NCBI GenBank assembly: GCA_021819135.1
Contig: JAKASE010000021.1
Location: 1-38,477 of the forward strand
Direction of reading: 5' to 3'
Source: Thermoplasmata archaeon
GTDB lineage: Archaea > Thermoplasmatota > Thermoplasmata > Lutacidiplasmatales > UBA184
Length of the DNA stretch: 38,477 bases
The position numbers and the translations under genes are program-made. Position 1 is the first letter of the stretch; each line of letters starts with the position of its first letter. A model generated the notes under the pieces. The model was not told the DNA's origin and did not search any database. It saw only the letters and a list, made by a program, of their open reading frames with translations. Shown here piece by piece: positions 7,958 through 16,618 of this stretch.

Positions 7958-9652
7958 TTAAGCGGCTTCCCGGGGACCCACGAGCGTCCAGAGGGTCGTC
8001 AGGTCGATCTCCGCCCACACGGCGGGCACCGGGACCCCGAGATGGATGAGGACGGACGGGTGGATCTCGCCGAGCTCGGCGACCGTCTCTCCGGCGACCC
8101 GGGACCGGGCCGACCGACCCGGGATGAGCCCCGGCAGCTCGCTCGGTTCCCGGACCGCGAGGACGTCCCGTCGGCGGAGCAGGTAGTCGACCAGGGCGGC
8201 GGCATCCGAGAACCCGACCGGGTCTGCCGCGACGACCAGGCTCGCGTGGTAGCGCGTCTCGCTCCCGCTCTCGGCCGAGGGGTGGCGGACGACGACCGGG
8301 CCGACCTCGGCGAACCGCTGCGGGTAACCGTGGCGCGTGTTGTGCGCGAGGACGTCGAGGTGCGACAGGAGGATCCGGTCCCGGAGGTAGGCGAACTCGG
8401 TCGACACCGGATTGTGGAGGCGGATCGGAGAGGTCGACCCGAGCTGCGCGACGCGGGCGTCGGAGACGAGGAGCGACGTGTACGGGGCGGCGAATCCCAG
8501 TCCGATGAGATCGGTCGCGACCCGCCGCCGGAACATCGTCTCGGGGCGACGGCGGCCCCGTCGGAAGCTCGGAGGGACCACCGCCCCCTCGGGGCTCAAC
8601 GGCACGGCGAGGATGACATCCTCCACGGCGTCCACGGGGTTGCGGAGGTCGGGCCGCCACGGGGGGACCTCGACCCGCCAGCCGCCGGCCTGCGGCCGGA
8701 CCCCGAGACGGGCCCGACCGAGCCGTCGGACGACCTCGGCCGACGCGAGCGACTCCCCCGCCATCTCCCCCAGGAGTCGCGAGGGCAGCCGCACCGACCG
8801 CATGGCGACCGCGGCACGGCCCGGGTCACGACGCGGGCCTGGACCGACGACCGGCACCGGGATGACCGACCATCCGCGCACCGCGAACACGACGAGGAGG
8901 AGGCCGAGGGATTCTTCGACGCTCCGGGCCTGGGTTCCGGTCGACTCGATGAGCAGCTCCCGGTCGCCGACCCTCGATTCCCCGGCGGTCCGGCTGTTGA
9001 GCACAGGCGGCAGGCTCAGGATCGAGCCCGCGGCATCCCGCAGGACGAGGCAGGAGCCCCCTTCGCGCCCGTACGCGCCGTAGCGCGCGGCCAGCGGATG
9101 GGTCCCGAAGAACGACGTCGCGGCCATCTCCTCGGTCCCGTCGAGCGGGACGAAGCGGACCCGGTCCAGGGTCTCGAGCGAATAGGAGACGGGGGGCTCG
9201 ATCTTCTCCCACGGATAGATGCCGATGCTGGCGGTCCGACGGCCGCGTCCGACGGTCTCGTGGATCAGCTCCTGGAAACGGATCGCCTCCTCGAGCGTAC
9301 CGGGGTCGAGCCCGCTCCCGGGTGGCGCCCGGACACGGTACCCCGCGATGACCGGCCGCAGCCGGTCGACGGACGCGTCGACCTCGAATACCGCCGAGCG
9401 ATCGGTGGCAGGATCGACCCGGAACCGAAGGATCCCTCGGGCGAGTCCCAGGGCACCCCCGAGCTCGAGGGAAAGGCCGGCCTCGCTCAGCAGGTCGAGA
9501 CGGTCCGGGGTGACGGAGACCGTGAGGGCGTCCCCGTCGAGCTTCTCGACCTCCGCCTTCGAGGCGAAGAGGAGGTCGGTGAGGCGCGCATCGGAGACCG
9601 GTGAGGAGAGGAACGACCGGACCCGTTCGACCGAGAGGACGCTCTGGGGCAT
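7958..9652 (-). CDS. pheT: Phenylalanyl-tRNA synthetase beta subunit
   Basis: The beta subunit pairs with PheS in the (alpha-beta)2 enzyme that charges tRNA-Phe. The 564-residue product has the archaeal/eukaryal layout: an N-terminal B1-like segment (VTPDRLDLLSEAGLSLELGG), a B3/4 editing region in the middle, a B5 region with NPVDAVEDVILAV, and a C-terminal synthetase-like fold lacking catalytic motifs. ATG 9650-9652 is chosen because it lies 2 nt after the pheS stop and begins a normal N terminus (MPQSVLSVER). The open frame continues upstream to 9838, but that part is not conserved and overlaps pheS. Confidence 0.93.
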   Translation of the reverse strand: MPQSVLSVERVRSFLSSPVSDARLTDLLFASKAEVEKLDGDALTVSVTPDRLDLLSEAGLSLELGGALGLARGILRFRVDPATDRSAVFEVDASVDRLRPVIAGYRVRAPPGSGLDPGTLEEAIRFQELIHETVGRGRRTASIGIYPWEKIEPPVSYSLETLDRVRFVPLDGTEEMAATSFFGTHPLAARYGAYGREGGSCLVLRDAAGSILSLPPVLNSRTAGESRVGDRELLIESTGTQARSVEESLGLLLVVFAVRGWSVIPVPVVGPGPRRDPGRAAVAMRSVRLPSRLLGEMAGESLASAEVVRRLGRARLGVRPQAGGWRVEVPPWRPDLRNPVDAVEDVILAVPLSPEGAVVPPSFRRGRRRPETMFRRRVATDLIGLGFAAPYTSLLVSDARVAQLGSTSPIRLHNPVSTEFAYLRDRILLSHLDVLAHNTRHGYPQRFAEVGPVVVRHPSAESGSETRYHASLVVAADPVGFSDAAALVDYLLRRRDVLAVREPSELPGLIPGRSARSRVAGETVAELGEIHPSVLIHLGVPVPAVWAEIDLTTLWTLVGPREAA

Positions 9653-9654
9653 CG

Positions 9655-11184
9655 CTAGGTCCCTCCGCCCCGGAGCGAGGCGAGGTCGTCGGAGAAAAGC
9701 TCCCGGATGTCGTTCGCCCCGAGCGACACCATGGCGAGCCGCATGACCCCGATCCCCCAGGCGATGACCGGCACGCCGATCCCGAGCGGTCGAAGGACCT
9801 CCGGGCGGAAAAGCCCCCCCGGGAAGACCTCGATCCACCCGAGCGTCGGGTGACGTACGTAACCCTCGATCGACGGCTCGGTGAACGGGAAGTAGCTCGG
9901 CCGTATCTTCAGGTCCCGGATCCCGATCGCCTCGGACAGGGACCGGAACACCCCGACCAGATGGCGGATGGAGAGGCCGGGCTCGCCGACGATCCCCTCG
10001 GCCTGGTGGAACTCGATGTGGTGGCTCGCGTCCACGCTCTCGCGTCGGAAGTTCCGGTCGAGGGAGAACATCCGGAACGGCGGCGCAGGCTGCCGGGCCA
10101 AGAACCGGGCGGAGACGGCGGTCGTCTGCGAACGGAGCGTCGGGCGGGAAGCGATGGTCGGGTCGTAGCGACCCGACCAGCCTGCGCCCACCGGCTGGGA
10201 CTCGCCGGTGATCGGGCGGCCCTCATGGACCGCGGCCACCCGCGCGAGGAGGTCGGCGCGCGGCGGATGGCCTTCGACCCCCTCGACCGAGAGGGCATCG
10301 TGGATCGACCGGGCCGGGTGGTCCTGCGGCATGAACAGGACGTCGTTGTTCCAGAACTCGGTCTCGAGGAGCGGCCCCTCGGCCTGCTCGAACCCGAGGC
10401 CGATCAGGACCTCCTCGAACTCCTCGAGCCACGCCACGTACGGGTTCGGGCGGGCCCCGGTCACGAACGGCACGTCGGCCCGGACATCGTAGGGGCGGAA
10501 CGGGCGCTCCTTCCACGCGCCCGAAAGGAGAAGTTCCGGGCGCAGCGCCCCGATTTCTTCCTCGCCTCCGCGAGCGAGGGGAAGCCGCCGGCCTTCGTCG
10601 GAGGGCGCCCAGCGCTTCCGCGATCGCCGTTCCGTACGGACCAGCCCCCGGCGCTCGAGCGCCGAGAGGATCGCCTCGTCAATGTCCGGATCCCCTTGCG
10701 CGACCTGCCGCAGCACGACCTCCTCGGGCAGGAGGTCCGCGCCGACCTTCGATCCGGCCGAGAGCCGGAACGGCAGGCCCTCGGCGAGGAGCCCCCGGCG
10801 GCGCAGGATCCCGATCGCGGCCGATCGCTCTTCCTGGCTGAGCCCCGTGAGCGCCGCGTCGTGGAGCGTCATGGAGCCGCCTCGTTCGGCGAGCGCCGAG
10901 AGGAAGCGCCGCTCGGGGAGACCCGTGGCGCGTGTCGCCTCTCCCCGGGGGGTGAGCCGGTGGATCGTCTGGTGTTCCTCTTCGAGGACGACCAGGTGCT
11001 TTGAGCGAAGGCGCTGGAGGCTGCCGCGTACCTGGTCGGCGTCGAGACCGCAGCGCCGCGGGAGCTCCTCTTCATCGATCGGCAGGGTCTCGATCGATCG
11101 GAGGGCCGAAAGGACGGAGCGCTCGGGTCCCGAGAGGCTCACGGGAGCGCCAAGGTCCGGACCCGCTTCCCCGGTACCGGGCAC
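9655..11184 (-). CDS. pheS: Phenylalanyl-tRNA synthetase alpha subunit
   Basis: This is the catalytic alpha subunit: an N-terminal winged-helix region (ERSVLSALRSIETLP onward, and further helical repeats to about residue 200) followed by the class II core. Motif 2 is visible in FSLDRNFRRESVDASHHIEF and motif 3 in WGIGVMRLAMV. I favour GTG 11182-11184, giving 509 residues, close to archaeal homologues. An AT-bearing element (CCCTTAACC on the minus strand, 11205-11213) lies about 25 nt upstream. An ATG at 11235 is also possible but would overlap the S53 gene by 29 nt and add a non-conserved N terminus. It is followed by pheT after 2 nt. Confidence 0.9.
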   Translation of the reverse strand: MPGTGEAGPDLGAPVSLSGPERSVLSALRSIETLPIDEEELPRRCGLDADQVRGSLQRLRSKHLVVLEEEHQTIHRLTPRGEATRATGLPERRFLSALAERGGSMTLHDAALTGLSQEERSAAIGILRRRGLLAEGLPFRLSAGSKVGADLLPEEVVLRQVAQGDPDIDEAILSALERRGLVRTERRSRKRWAPSDEGRRLPLARGGEEEIGALRPELLLSGAWKERPFRPYDVRADVPFVTGARPNPYVAWLEEFEEVLIGLGFEQAEGPLLETEFWNNDVLFMPQDHPARSIHDALSVEGVEGHPPRADLLARVAAVHEGRPITGESQPVGAGWSGRYDPTIASRPTLRSQTTAVSARFLARQPAPPFRMFSLDRNFRRESVDASHHIEFHQAEGIVGEPGLSIRHLVGVFRSLSEAIGIRDLKIRPSYFPFTEPSIEGYVRHPTLGWIEVFPGGLFRPEVLRPLGIGVPVIAWGIGVMRLAMVSLGANDIRELFSDDLASLRGGGT

Positions 11185-11206
11185 GGTCGGGGACAGAGGG
11201 TCGGGG

Positions 11207-13600
11207 TTAAGGGCTTTCGCTCGGCGGAGACCCATCCCCGGACGAAGGGGCCCCGGCCTCCGGCGGAACGGGCGCGGGCGGCGATGGGCCCGGGGGAGGC
11301 GCGGTCCCGAACCGGGGTCCGGTCGACGGCCCGGGGGAGCCACCGGTGCCGGCCGGCGGAGCCGGGACGACGCTCGCCACGCGGGCGTCCGAGGCGCGAC
11401 GAGGCCGCCCGAGCCCGTATCCGATCGCCCCGGCGACCGTCATGATGAGAGCGAACCCGAGGAGGCTCGCGGGATATGTCGTGAGACCGCTCAGGAACGG
11501 CACGAACGCGAGCAGGTTCACCGGAACGGTCGTGGAGTTCGTCCCATAGTATCCGTTCGAGAGGACCGTGACGCTCACGTCCGCCGAGGCTCCGAGATAG
11601 CACGCCGGCACGGTCATGGAGACCGAGACATTCCCCGACGCGTCGGTGGTCGGCGAGGCCGAGCCGAAGGTCCCGGTGCACGGGCCAAGGTTCGTGGAGG
11701 AGACGAGCGAGACGTCCACCGGAACGTTGGGGATCGCCGCGAGGGTCGTGGCGTTCGCGAGGTGGGCCACGATCGTCACCGTTCCGCCCGGACCCACCGG
11801 GGATGGCGTGGCGTTCACCGAGAGCCGGACGAAGGTCGCGGTCAGATCCTCGTAGAGGACGAACGCGCGGGGAGAGCCCCAGCCGGTCTCCTGGTCCCAG
11901 CCGGGCGTCGCGGGCCCGAGGCAGGTGGAACCGCTCGTGATGTCCGCGAGGCCGATGCCGGCCCGTCCCGTCGGTTCGCCCGTGCCGATCGTATAGAGCC
12001 GGGGTCCGAGGGGGCCCAACGAACGGCCGAACTCCGCCGTCATCTCGGTGACGATGCCGGCCCAGAGGGGAGTGGCGAAGCTGGTCCCCGCGGCGACCTC
12101 TCCTTGGCCCTGAAAGTACAGATAGTCCTCGGCGGAGCTCGCGCTCACGTCCGGGGTCCCGCGCATCGGGTTTCCGAGGTTCTGCCAGGCGGGGGCCGCG
12201 TACTGGGTAGAGAATCCGCCCCCGCTCTCATTCCAGGCGGACTCCTGGAATCCCGTGATCGCGCCGGTGACGATGTTCCGCTGGAGCACCACGTCGGTCC
12301 CGCCGACGGCGATGACCTCCGGGGAGGTGGACGGATACTGGGGCGCGGGGACGCCCTGGCATCCGGCCTGCGAGTAGCCGCCGAGATCGCCCGTGGCGGC
12401 GAACGGGACGATCCCCCGCTGGACCGCCTCGGCGAGGTAGGTGTCGAAGGCGGCGCGCAGCCCCGCATCGTCGAACTCGGGGGTGCCGAACGACATCGAC
12501 ACCGCGGCGACCGGGAGGAGGACCGCCGTGTGGAGCGCGTCGGCCAGATCGCTGGTCAACGGCTGGCAACCTCCCGACCCCCCGGAGTACGGCGCATAGA
12601 CCGGGTACAGGGTGGCGCCTGGGGCCATCGAACCGGACCACTCCAGGTCGAGCGTCAGCTCCCGGGCCTCTGGGCAGGGATCGCTGGATGCGGAGTTCGA
12701 CGGGGCCGGCGCCCCGGCGACCGGCTCGGGAACCACGGTCGGTTGGGGGAACGTAGATGGGTAGTCCTGCTGGAAGAACGTCGTGACGTCGAGCGGGGAG
12801 TAGCCCTCTCCCCAGAGGACGATCGCGATCCCTTCGGAGGTCGCGTAGGCGGGGCTGCCGTTCCGACTGTAGAGGGAGGAGACGTCGTAGATGCTCCGCG
12901 CGATCGCCGGCGTGACGAGGTTGCTGTCCCCCAATGCCGGTGCGACCCCCGCGTCGAGGGGGAAGGCGTTCGAGAGCGGGAGCGTGAACGTGGTGACGCC
13001 GCTCTCGAGCCCGGTCACCGCGGCCACCCGTGACTGGATCCCGGGCGGCAGCGCGGGCGGGACGGCGGGGTACGTCACGGTCCGGTCGAGGTAGCTTCCC
13101 TCGAGCAGGTACGTCGAGAAGCTACGGTCGATCGCCGGGACGGGGCCACGGAGCGTCAGCGCCATCCGATCCGGCCAGACCTGCGTCACCGTCAGGCCCT
13201 CCGATCGGAAGTACGCCTGGGTGGCGTTGTATTCCGCGGTGGTGAGGCCGTATCGATTCGCCACTTCGGCGACACTGAGCGGTGGGGATCCCGTCGCCGG
13301 TGGGGTGAACAGTGAAGGATCCCGCGGAAGGAATGTCACGACCAGCGACCGGTTGCCGGTCGCGGGGGCCCCGCCGGCGACCTCGGAGAGGAGGGAGGCG
13401 TGGAACCCGGCCCGCGCGGCGAACGGAAGGGAGAGGGCGGGGTCGAGGGCGGCGCCGGGGACCGCTGCACTCGGAAGAGGGGTCGAGGCCCCCGGCCGGG
13501 CAGCGACGAGGGCCGGCAGCGACACGGCCAGCATCGCCGCGACGACCAGCAGGGTCATCGCGGTGCGGGCCAGCCGGTGCGGCCGCGCACGCGTGGTCAT
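11207..13600 (-). CDS. Secreted, membrane-anchored S53 (sedolisin/kumamolisin-type) serine-carboxyl peptidase
   Basis: This is an acid-type extracellular endopeptidase precursor of 797 residues. A signal peptide (hydrophobic about 12-34) is followed by a pro-kumamolisin activation domain (about 83-200) and the catalytic domain (about 225-590). The catalytic Glu314 and Asp318 lie in ELTLDLEW, oxyanion Asp405 in ATGDLGG, and nucleophile Ser507 in AAGTSFATPLW. The calcium-site region is DITSGSTC followed by GWDQETGWGSP. After the peptidase come an Ig-like beta domain (about 590-690), a transmembrane helix (about 705-725), and a proline/serine-rich cytoplasmic tail of about 65 residues. The C-terminal anchor is the unusual part. 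The start is ATG 13598-13600. It lies between gltD and pheS, and its stop overlaps the putative pheS promoter. Confidence 0.9.
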   Translation of the reverse strand: MTTRARPHRLARTAMTLLVVAAMLAVSLPALVAARPGASTPLPSAAVPGAALDPALSLPFAARAGFHASLLSEVAGGAPATGNRSLVVTFLPRDPSLFTPPATGSPPLSVAEVANRYGLTTAEYNATQAYFRSEGLTVTQVWPDRMALTLRGPVPAIDRSFSTYLLEGSYLDRTVTYPAVPPALPPGIQSRVAAVTGLESGVTTFTLPLSNAFPLDAGVAPALGDSNLVTPAIARSIYDVSSLYSRNGSPAYATSEGIAIVLWGEGYSPLDVTTFFQQDYPSTFPQPTVVPEPVAGAPAPSNSASSDPCPEARELTLDLEWSGSMAPGATLYPVYAPYSGGSGGCQPLTSDLADALHTAVLLPVAAVSMSFGTPEFDDAGLRAAFDTYLAEAVQRGIVPFAATGDLGGYSQAGCQGVPAPQYPSTSPEVIAVGGTDVVLQRNIVTGAITGFQESAWNESGGGFSTQYAAPAWQNLGNPMRGTPDVSASSAEDYLYFQGQGEVAAGTSFATPLWAGIVTEMTAEFGRSLGPLGPRLYTIGTGEPTGRAGIGLADITSGSTCLGPATPGWDQETGWGSPRAFVLYEDLTATFVRLSVNATPSPVGPGGTVTIVAHLANATTLAAIPNVPVDVSLVSSTNLGPCTGTFGSASPTTDASGNVSVSMTVPACYLGASADVSVTVLSNGYYGTNSTTVPVNLLAFVPFLSGLTTYPASLLGFALIMTVAGAIGYGLGRPRRASDARVASVVPAPPAGTGGSPGPSTGPRFGTAPPPGPSPPAPVPPEAGAPSSGDGSPPSESP

Positions 13601-13654
13601 GCCGAAATGATGGGGGGGACCCCGAGAAATACCTAGGGGTCGTCCGGCGCCCCG

Positions 13655-15121
13655 TCAGACGCGGATGGGGGTCGTGTATCCCGCCGGTCGGCCAAACGGC
13701 TCCGACCCGCCGAACGGGTCGGGTCGCGGGCCGGGTGTCTCCCCTCTCCGCGCCGCGAGATAGGCATCGATCGCCTCGACCGCCTCCGAGCCGGAACCCA
13801 TGGCGTAGACCACGGACCGGCCGCCGGTCGCGTAGACGCCGGGGATGGCGGTGGCGAACCGGGAGCCCTTCCCCTCGGGCCAGCCCTTCGGGTTGATAGC
13901 AAGATCGAGCTCGGACCCGAAGCCGTGGAGGTCTGCCTTCTGCCCGACGGCGACGATCACCGTGTCGCACGGGATCGTCGTCTCGGATCCGGGCACGGTC
14001 ACCGGGCGGCGCCGACCCCCGGCATCCGGTGGACCGAGCTCCATCGCCTCGACGACGAGGCCTTCGACGTGATCGGTGCCGAGGACCCGTACGGGGGAGC
14101 GGAGGAACTCGAACCGGATCCCCTCCTCCTCGGCTCCGTGGACCTCCTCCGGGTCGGCCGGCATCTCCTGCCGGCTCCGGCGATAGAGGAGCGTGACCTG
14201 CCCGTTCGGAGAGAGCCGACGGGCGCTGCGCACCGAATCCATGGCGACGTCCCCTCCGCCGATGACGACGATCTCGCGGCCGACGGAGGGCGGCCGTCCT
14301 CCGTTCAGGTCCTTCAGGAAGTCGAGCGCGGGAAGGACCCCGGCCAGGCTCTCGCCCGGGATCCCGAGCGTCCCCGGTAGCGGGGTCCCGATCGCGAGGA
14401 GGACCGCCGCGTACCCCTCCTCGCGCAGCAGCCGGGCGAACTCGAGGTCCCGTCCGACCTTCGTCGATCGCACGAACGTGACCGGGAGGTCCCGGAACCG
14501 CGCGCGATCGGTCTCGACGTCCGCGTCGGTCATGCGGTACGCCGGGATCGTCTGCATGAGGCCCCCGAATCGCCCCTCCTCCTCGTACACGGTCACCGGA
14601 TAGCCCCGAACGCCGAGATCCCATGCCGCCATCATCCCGGCCGGCCCCGCGCCGACGACCGCGACCCGCTCGGAGCGCTTCGCCGAGGGGACGTAGGCGA
14701 GATCGCTCTTCCCGAACTCAAGGGACGCACGCTTGAGCTGCCGGATCGCGATGGGGACCCCTTTCTTCTTCACGACGCAGGCGTCCTCGCAGTAGTGGTA
14801 GCAGACCTTGCATAGGGAGGTGGCGAGGGGATCATCGCGGAGCGTCACCCGCGCGGCCCCGTCGAAATCCTCCGCGGCGACGAGCCGGATGTACTCCCGG
14901 CAGTCCTGGGTGATGGGACAGGCCTCCACGCACCACGGGCGACGGCACTGGATGCAGCGCTTCGCCTCGAGCACGGCGTCCTCCCGGCGGTAGGCGTGGA
15001 GCACCTCGCGGAAGTCCTGGGTCCGTTCGGCGACCCGTTCCTCCGGGACCGGTACGCGCACCGGGTTCAGTTTGGGGGGGGCGGGTTTGGGGGCGGTCGT
15101 CGCCTCAGACATCGCCGTCAC
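13655..15121 (-). CDS. gltD: GltD-like NAD(P)H-dependent Fe-S flavoprotein (glutamate synthase small-subunit family)
   Basis: These proteins carry electrons from NAD(P)H through FAD to Fe-S clusters. The 488-residue protein has two cysteine clusters near the N terminus (Cys56, 59, 64, 68, 74 and Cys104, 107, 111, 115), an FAD-binding GAGPAG at 157-162, a second dinucleotide motif GGGDVAMD from about 288, and a C-terminal ATGGRSVVYAMGSGSEAVEAI segment that replaces the usual FAD-contact GD motif. No glutamate synthase large subunit is nearby, so the partner could be encoded elsewhere or the protein could act as an Nfn- or sulfide-dehydrogenase-like subunit. The ATG at 15121 lies about 25 nt from a TATA-like element; a second Met (codon at 15112) is possible. 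Confidence 0.85.
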   Translation of the reverse strand: MTAMSEATTAPKPAPPKLNPVRVPVPEERVAERTQDFREVLHAYRREDAVLEAKRCIQCRRPWCVEACPITQDCREYIRLVAAEDFDGAARVTLRDDPLATSLCKVCYHYCEDACVVKKKGVPIAIRQLKRASLEFGKSDLAYVPSAKRSERVAVVGAGPAGMMAAWDLGVRGYPVTVYEEEGRFGGLMQTIPAYRMTDADVETDRARFRDLPVTFVRSTKVGRDLEFARLLREEGYAAVLLAIGTPLPGTLGIPGESLAGVLPALDFLKDLNGGRPPSVGREIVVIGGGDVAMDSVRSARRLSPNGQVTLLYRRSRQEMPADPEEVHGAEEEGIRFEFLRSPVRVLGTDHVEGLVVEAMELGPPDAGGRRRPVTVPGSETTIPCDTVIVAVGQKADLHGFGSELDLAINPKGWPEGKGSRFATAIPGVYATGGRSVVYAMGSGSEAVEAIDAYLAARRGETPGPRPDPFGGSEPFGRPAGYTTPIRV

Positions 15122-15140
15122 GCTGCGAGGACCGTCCGAG

Positions 15141-15150
15141 AGATAAGTCG
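15141..15150 (-). promoter_or_regulatory. Putative TATA element for the gltD-like gene
   Basis: The minus strand reads CGACTTATCT, centred about 25 nt from the ATG at 15121, which fits a leaderless or very short-leader transcript. Confidence 0.45.
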
Positions 15151-15183
15151 GCGGTACGGACGGCGGAGCTCCTCCGACGACCG

Positions 15184-15205
15184 CGAGTCTCGCGGCAGAG
15201 ACTCG
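15184..15205. promoter_or_regulatory. Inverted repeat directly upstream of the srp54 TATA box
   Basis: CGAGTCT and AGACTCG (7 nt each, 8-nt spacer) form a perfect inverted repeat. A second palindrome, CGCGAG-T-CTCGCG (15182-15194), overlaps the left arm. The pair lies between the divergent gltD-like and srp54 promoters, so a regulator bound here could affect both. Confidence 0.4.
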
Positions 15206-15206
15206 A

Positions 15207-15216
15207 ACTTATATGG
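15207..15216 (+). promoter_or_regulatory. TATA box of srp54
   Basis: ACTTATATGG lies about 45 nt before the srp54 ATG and predicts a leader of about 20 nt, which contains a GGAG ribosome site at 15245-15248. Confidence 0.6.
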
Positions 15217-15256
15217 GGCCGCCCCGGATGCCTACCCACTCTCCGGAGACTCCTCC

Positions 15257-16597
15257 ATGGTCCTCGACGCGCTCGGAAAGTCCCTGCGGGGCGTTCTGCA
15301 GAAGATCGCCCGGGGCTCCGCCGTCGACGAGGCCCTTCTCGCCGAGGTGGTCCGGGACATCCAGCGCGCCCTCTTGCAGGCCGACGTCAACGTCCAGTTG
15401 ACCCTCGATCTCACCCAGCGGGTCCGACGTCGCGCCACCGAGGAGAAGCCCCCCGCCGGTGCGAGCCTCCGGGATTTTCTGATCCGCATCATCTACGAGG
15501 AGATTCGCGGGATCCTCGGGAAGGACCGGCCCTTCGAGGTGAACCCGAAACGGATCCTCCTCGCGGGCCTGTTCGGACAGGGCAAGACGACCACCGCCGG
15601 CAAGCTCGCCCGGTACTTCCAGAAGCGTGGGGTGCGGGTCGGGCTGGTGGCGGCCGACGTCCACCGGCCGGCGGCGATCGACCAGCTCGAGCAGCTCTCG
15701 AAGAAGGTCGGCTGCGAGTTCTACGCGAACCGCTCCGAGACCCGGGCCGAGGTGATCGTCAAGGAGGCGCTCGCCCGCTTCCCGCCCCACCTCGCAATCC
15801 TGGTCGACACCGCCGGTCGGAGCGGGATCGACCCCGATCTGATCGCGGAGCTCAAGCGGGTGCGGGAGACCGTCCACCCCGACGAGGTACTGCTCGTGCT
15901 CGACGCGGCGATGGGGCAGGCGGCCGGACGGAGCGCGGAGGCGTTCCACAAGGCGGTCGGGCTCACCGGCGTGATCCTCACCAAGCTCGACGGCTCGGCC
16001 AAGGGGGGCGGGGCGCTCTCGGCCGTCGCGGTCAGCGGGGCGCCGATCCTCTTCATCGGGACCGGCGAGCATCTGGACGAGCTCGAGCGGTTCGAACCGA
16101 CCCGGTTCGTCTCCCGTCTCCTGGGGATGGGGGACATCCAGACGCTGCTCGAGCGCTTCGAGGAGCTCTCGAACAAGGAAGCGGCGGAGAAGGCCGCGAA
16201 GAACCTGATGGCCGGGAGGTTCACGCTCCGGGACATGCGGAGCCAGCTCGACTCCCTCGGCCAGATGGGACCGTTCTCGAAGCTGGTATCGATGTTCCCG
16301 GGATTCGGCACGGGCAAGGTGGACGAGAAGACCCTGGACGCGACGCAGGTCCGGCTGCGGCGGTTCCGGACGATCCTCGATTCCATGACCGGCGAGGAGC
16401 TCGAGAACCCGCAGCTCCTCAAGGCCGAGCGGATCCACCGTATCGCGCGAGGGAGCGGCCAACGTCCGCAGGAGGTCCGGGCGCTGCTCAAACAGTACGA
16501 GACGACCAAGAAGGCGGCGCACGGGCTCGTCTCGAACCGACGTCTGCGCCGACAGCTCGAGAAGCAGTTCGGCGCGGGCGAGGCTCCGGCCGAGTGA
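15257..16597 (+). CDS. srp54: Signal recognition particle GTPase SRP54
   Basis: SRP54 binds signal sequences on nascent membrane and secreted proteins and docks with FtsY at the membrane. The 446-residue protein has the N domain (about 1-95), the G domain with P-loop GLFGQGKTTTAGK, VLAADVHRPAA-type G2 (here VAADVHRPAA), DTAGR and TKLDGSAKGGGAL, and the methionine-bearing M domain (about 300-446) with LRDMRSQLDSLGQMG. The start ATG 15257 follows GGAG at 15245-15248; the frame is open further upstream, but that part is not conserved. It heads a plus-strand operon with the next two genes. No SRP RNA gene was recognised in the window. Confidence 0.96.
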   Translation: MVLDALGKSLRGVLQKIARGSAVDEALLAEVVRDIQRALLQADVNVQLTLDLTQRVRRRATEEKPPAGASLRDFLIRIIYEEIRGILGKDRPFEVNPKRILLAGLFGQGKTTTAGKLARYFQKRGVRVGLVAADVHRPAAIDQLEQLSKKVGCEFYANRSETRAEVIVKEALARFPPHLAILVDTAGRSGIDPDLIAELKRVRETVHPDEVLLVLDAAMGQAAGRSAEAFHKAVGLTGVILTKLDGSAKGGGALSAVAVSGAPILFIGTGEHLDELERFEPTRFVSRLLGMGDIQTLLERFEELSNKEAAEKAAKNLMAGRFTLRDMRSQLDSLGQMGPFSKLVSMFPGFGTGKVDEKTLDATQVRLRRFRTILDSMTGEELENPQLLKAERIHRIARGSGQRPQEVRALLKQYETTKKAAHGLVSNRRLRRQLEKQFGAGEAPAE

Positions 16598-16618
16598 CGG
16601 ACCCCGGAGGCCCCGACG

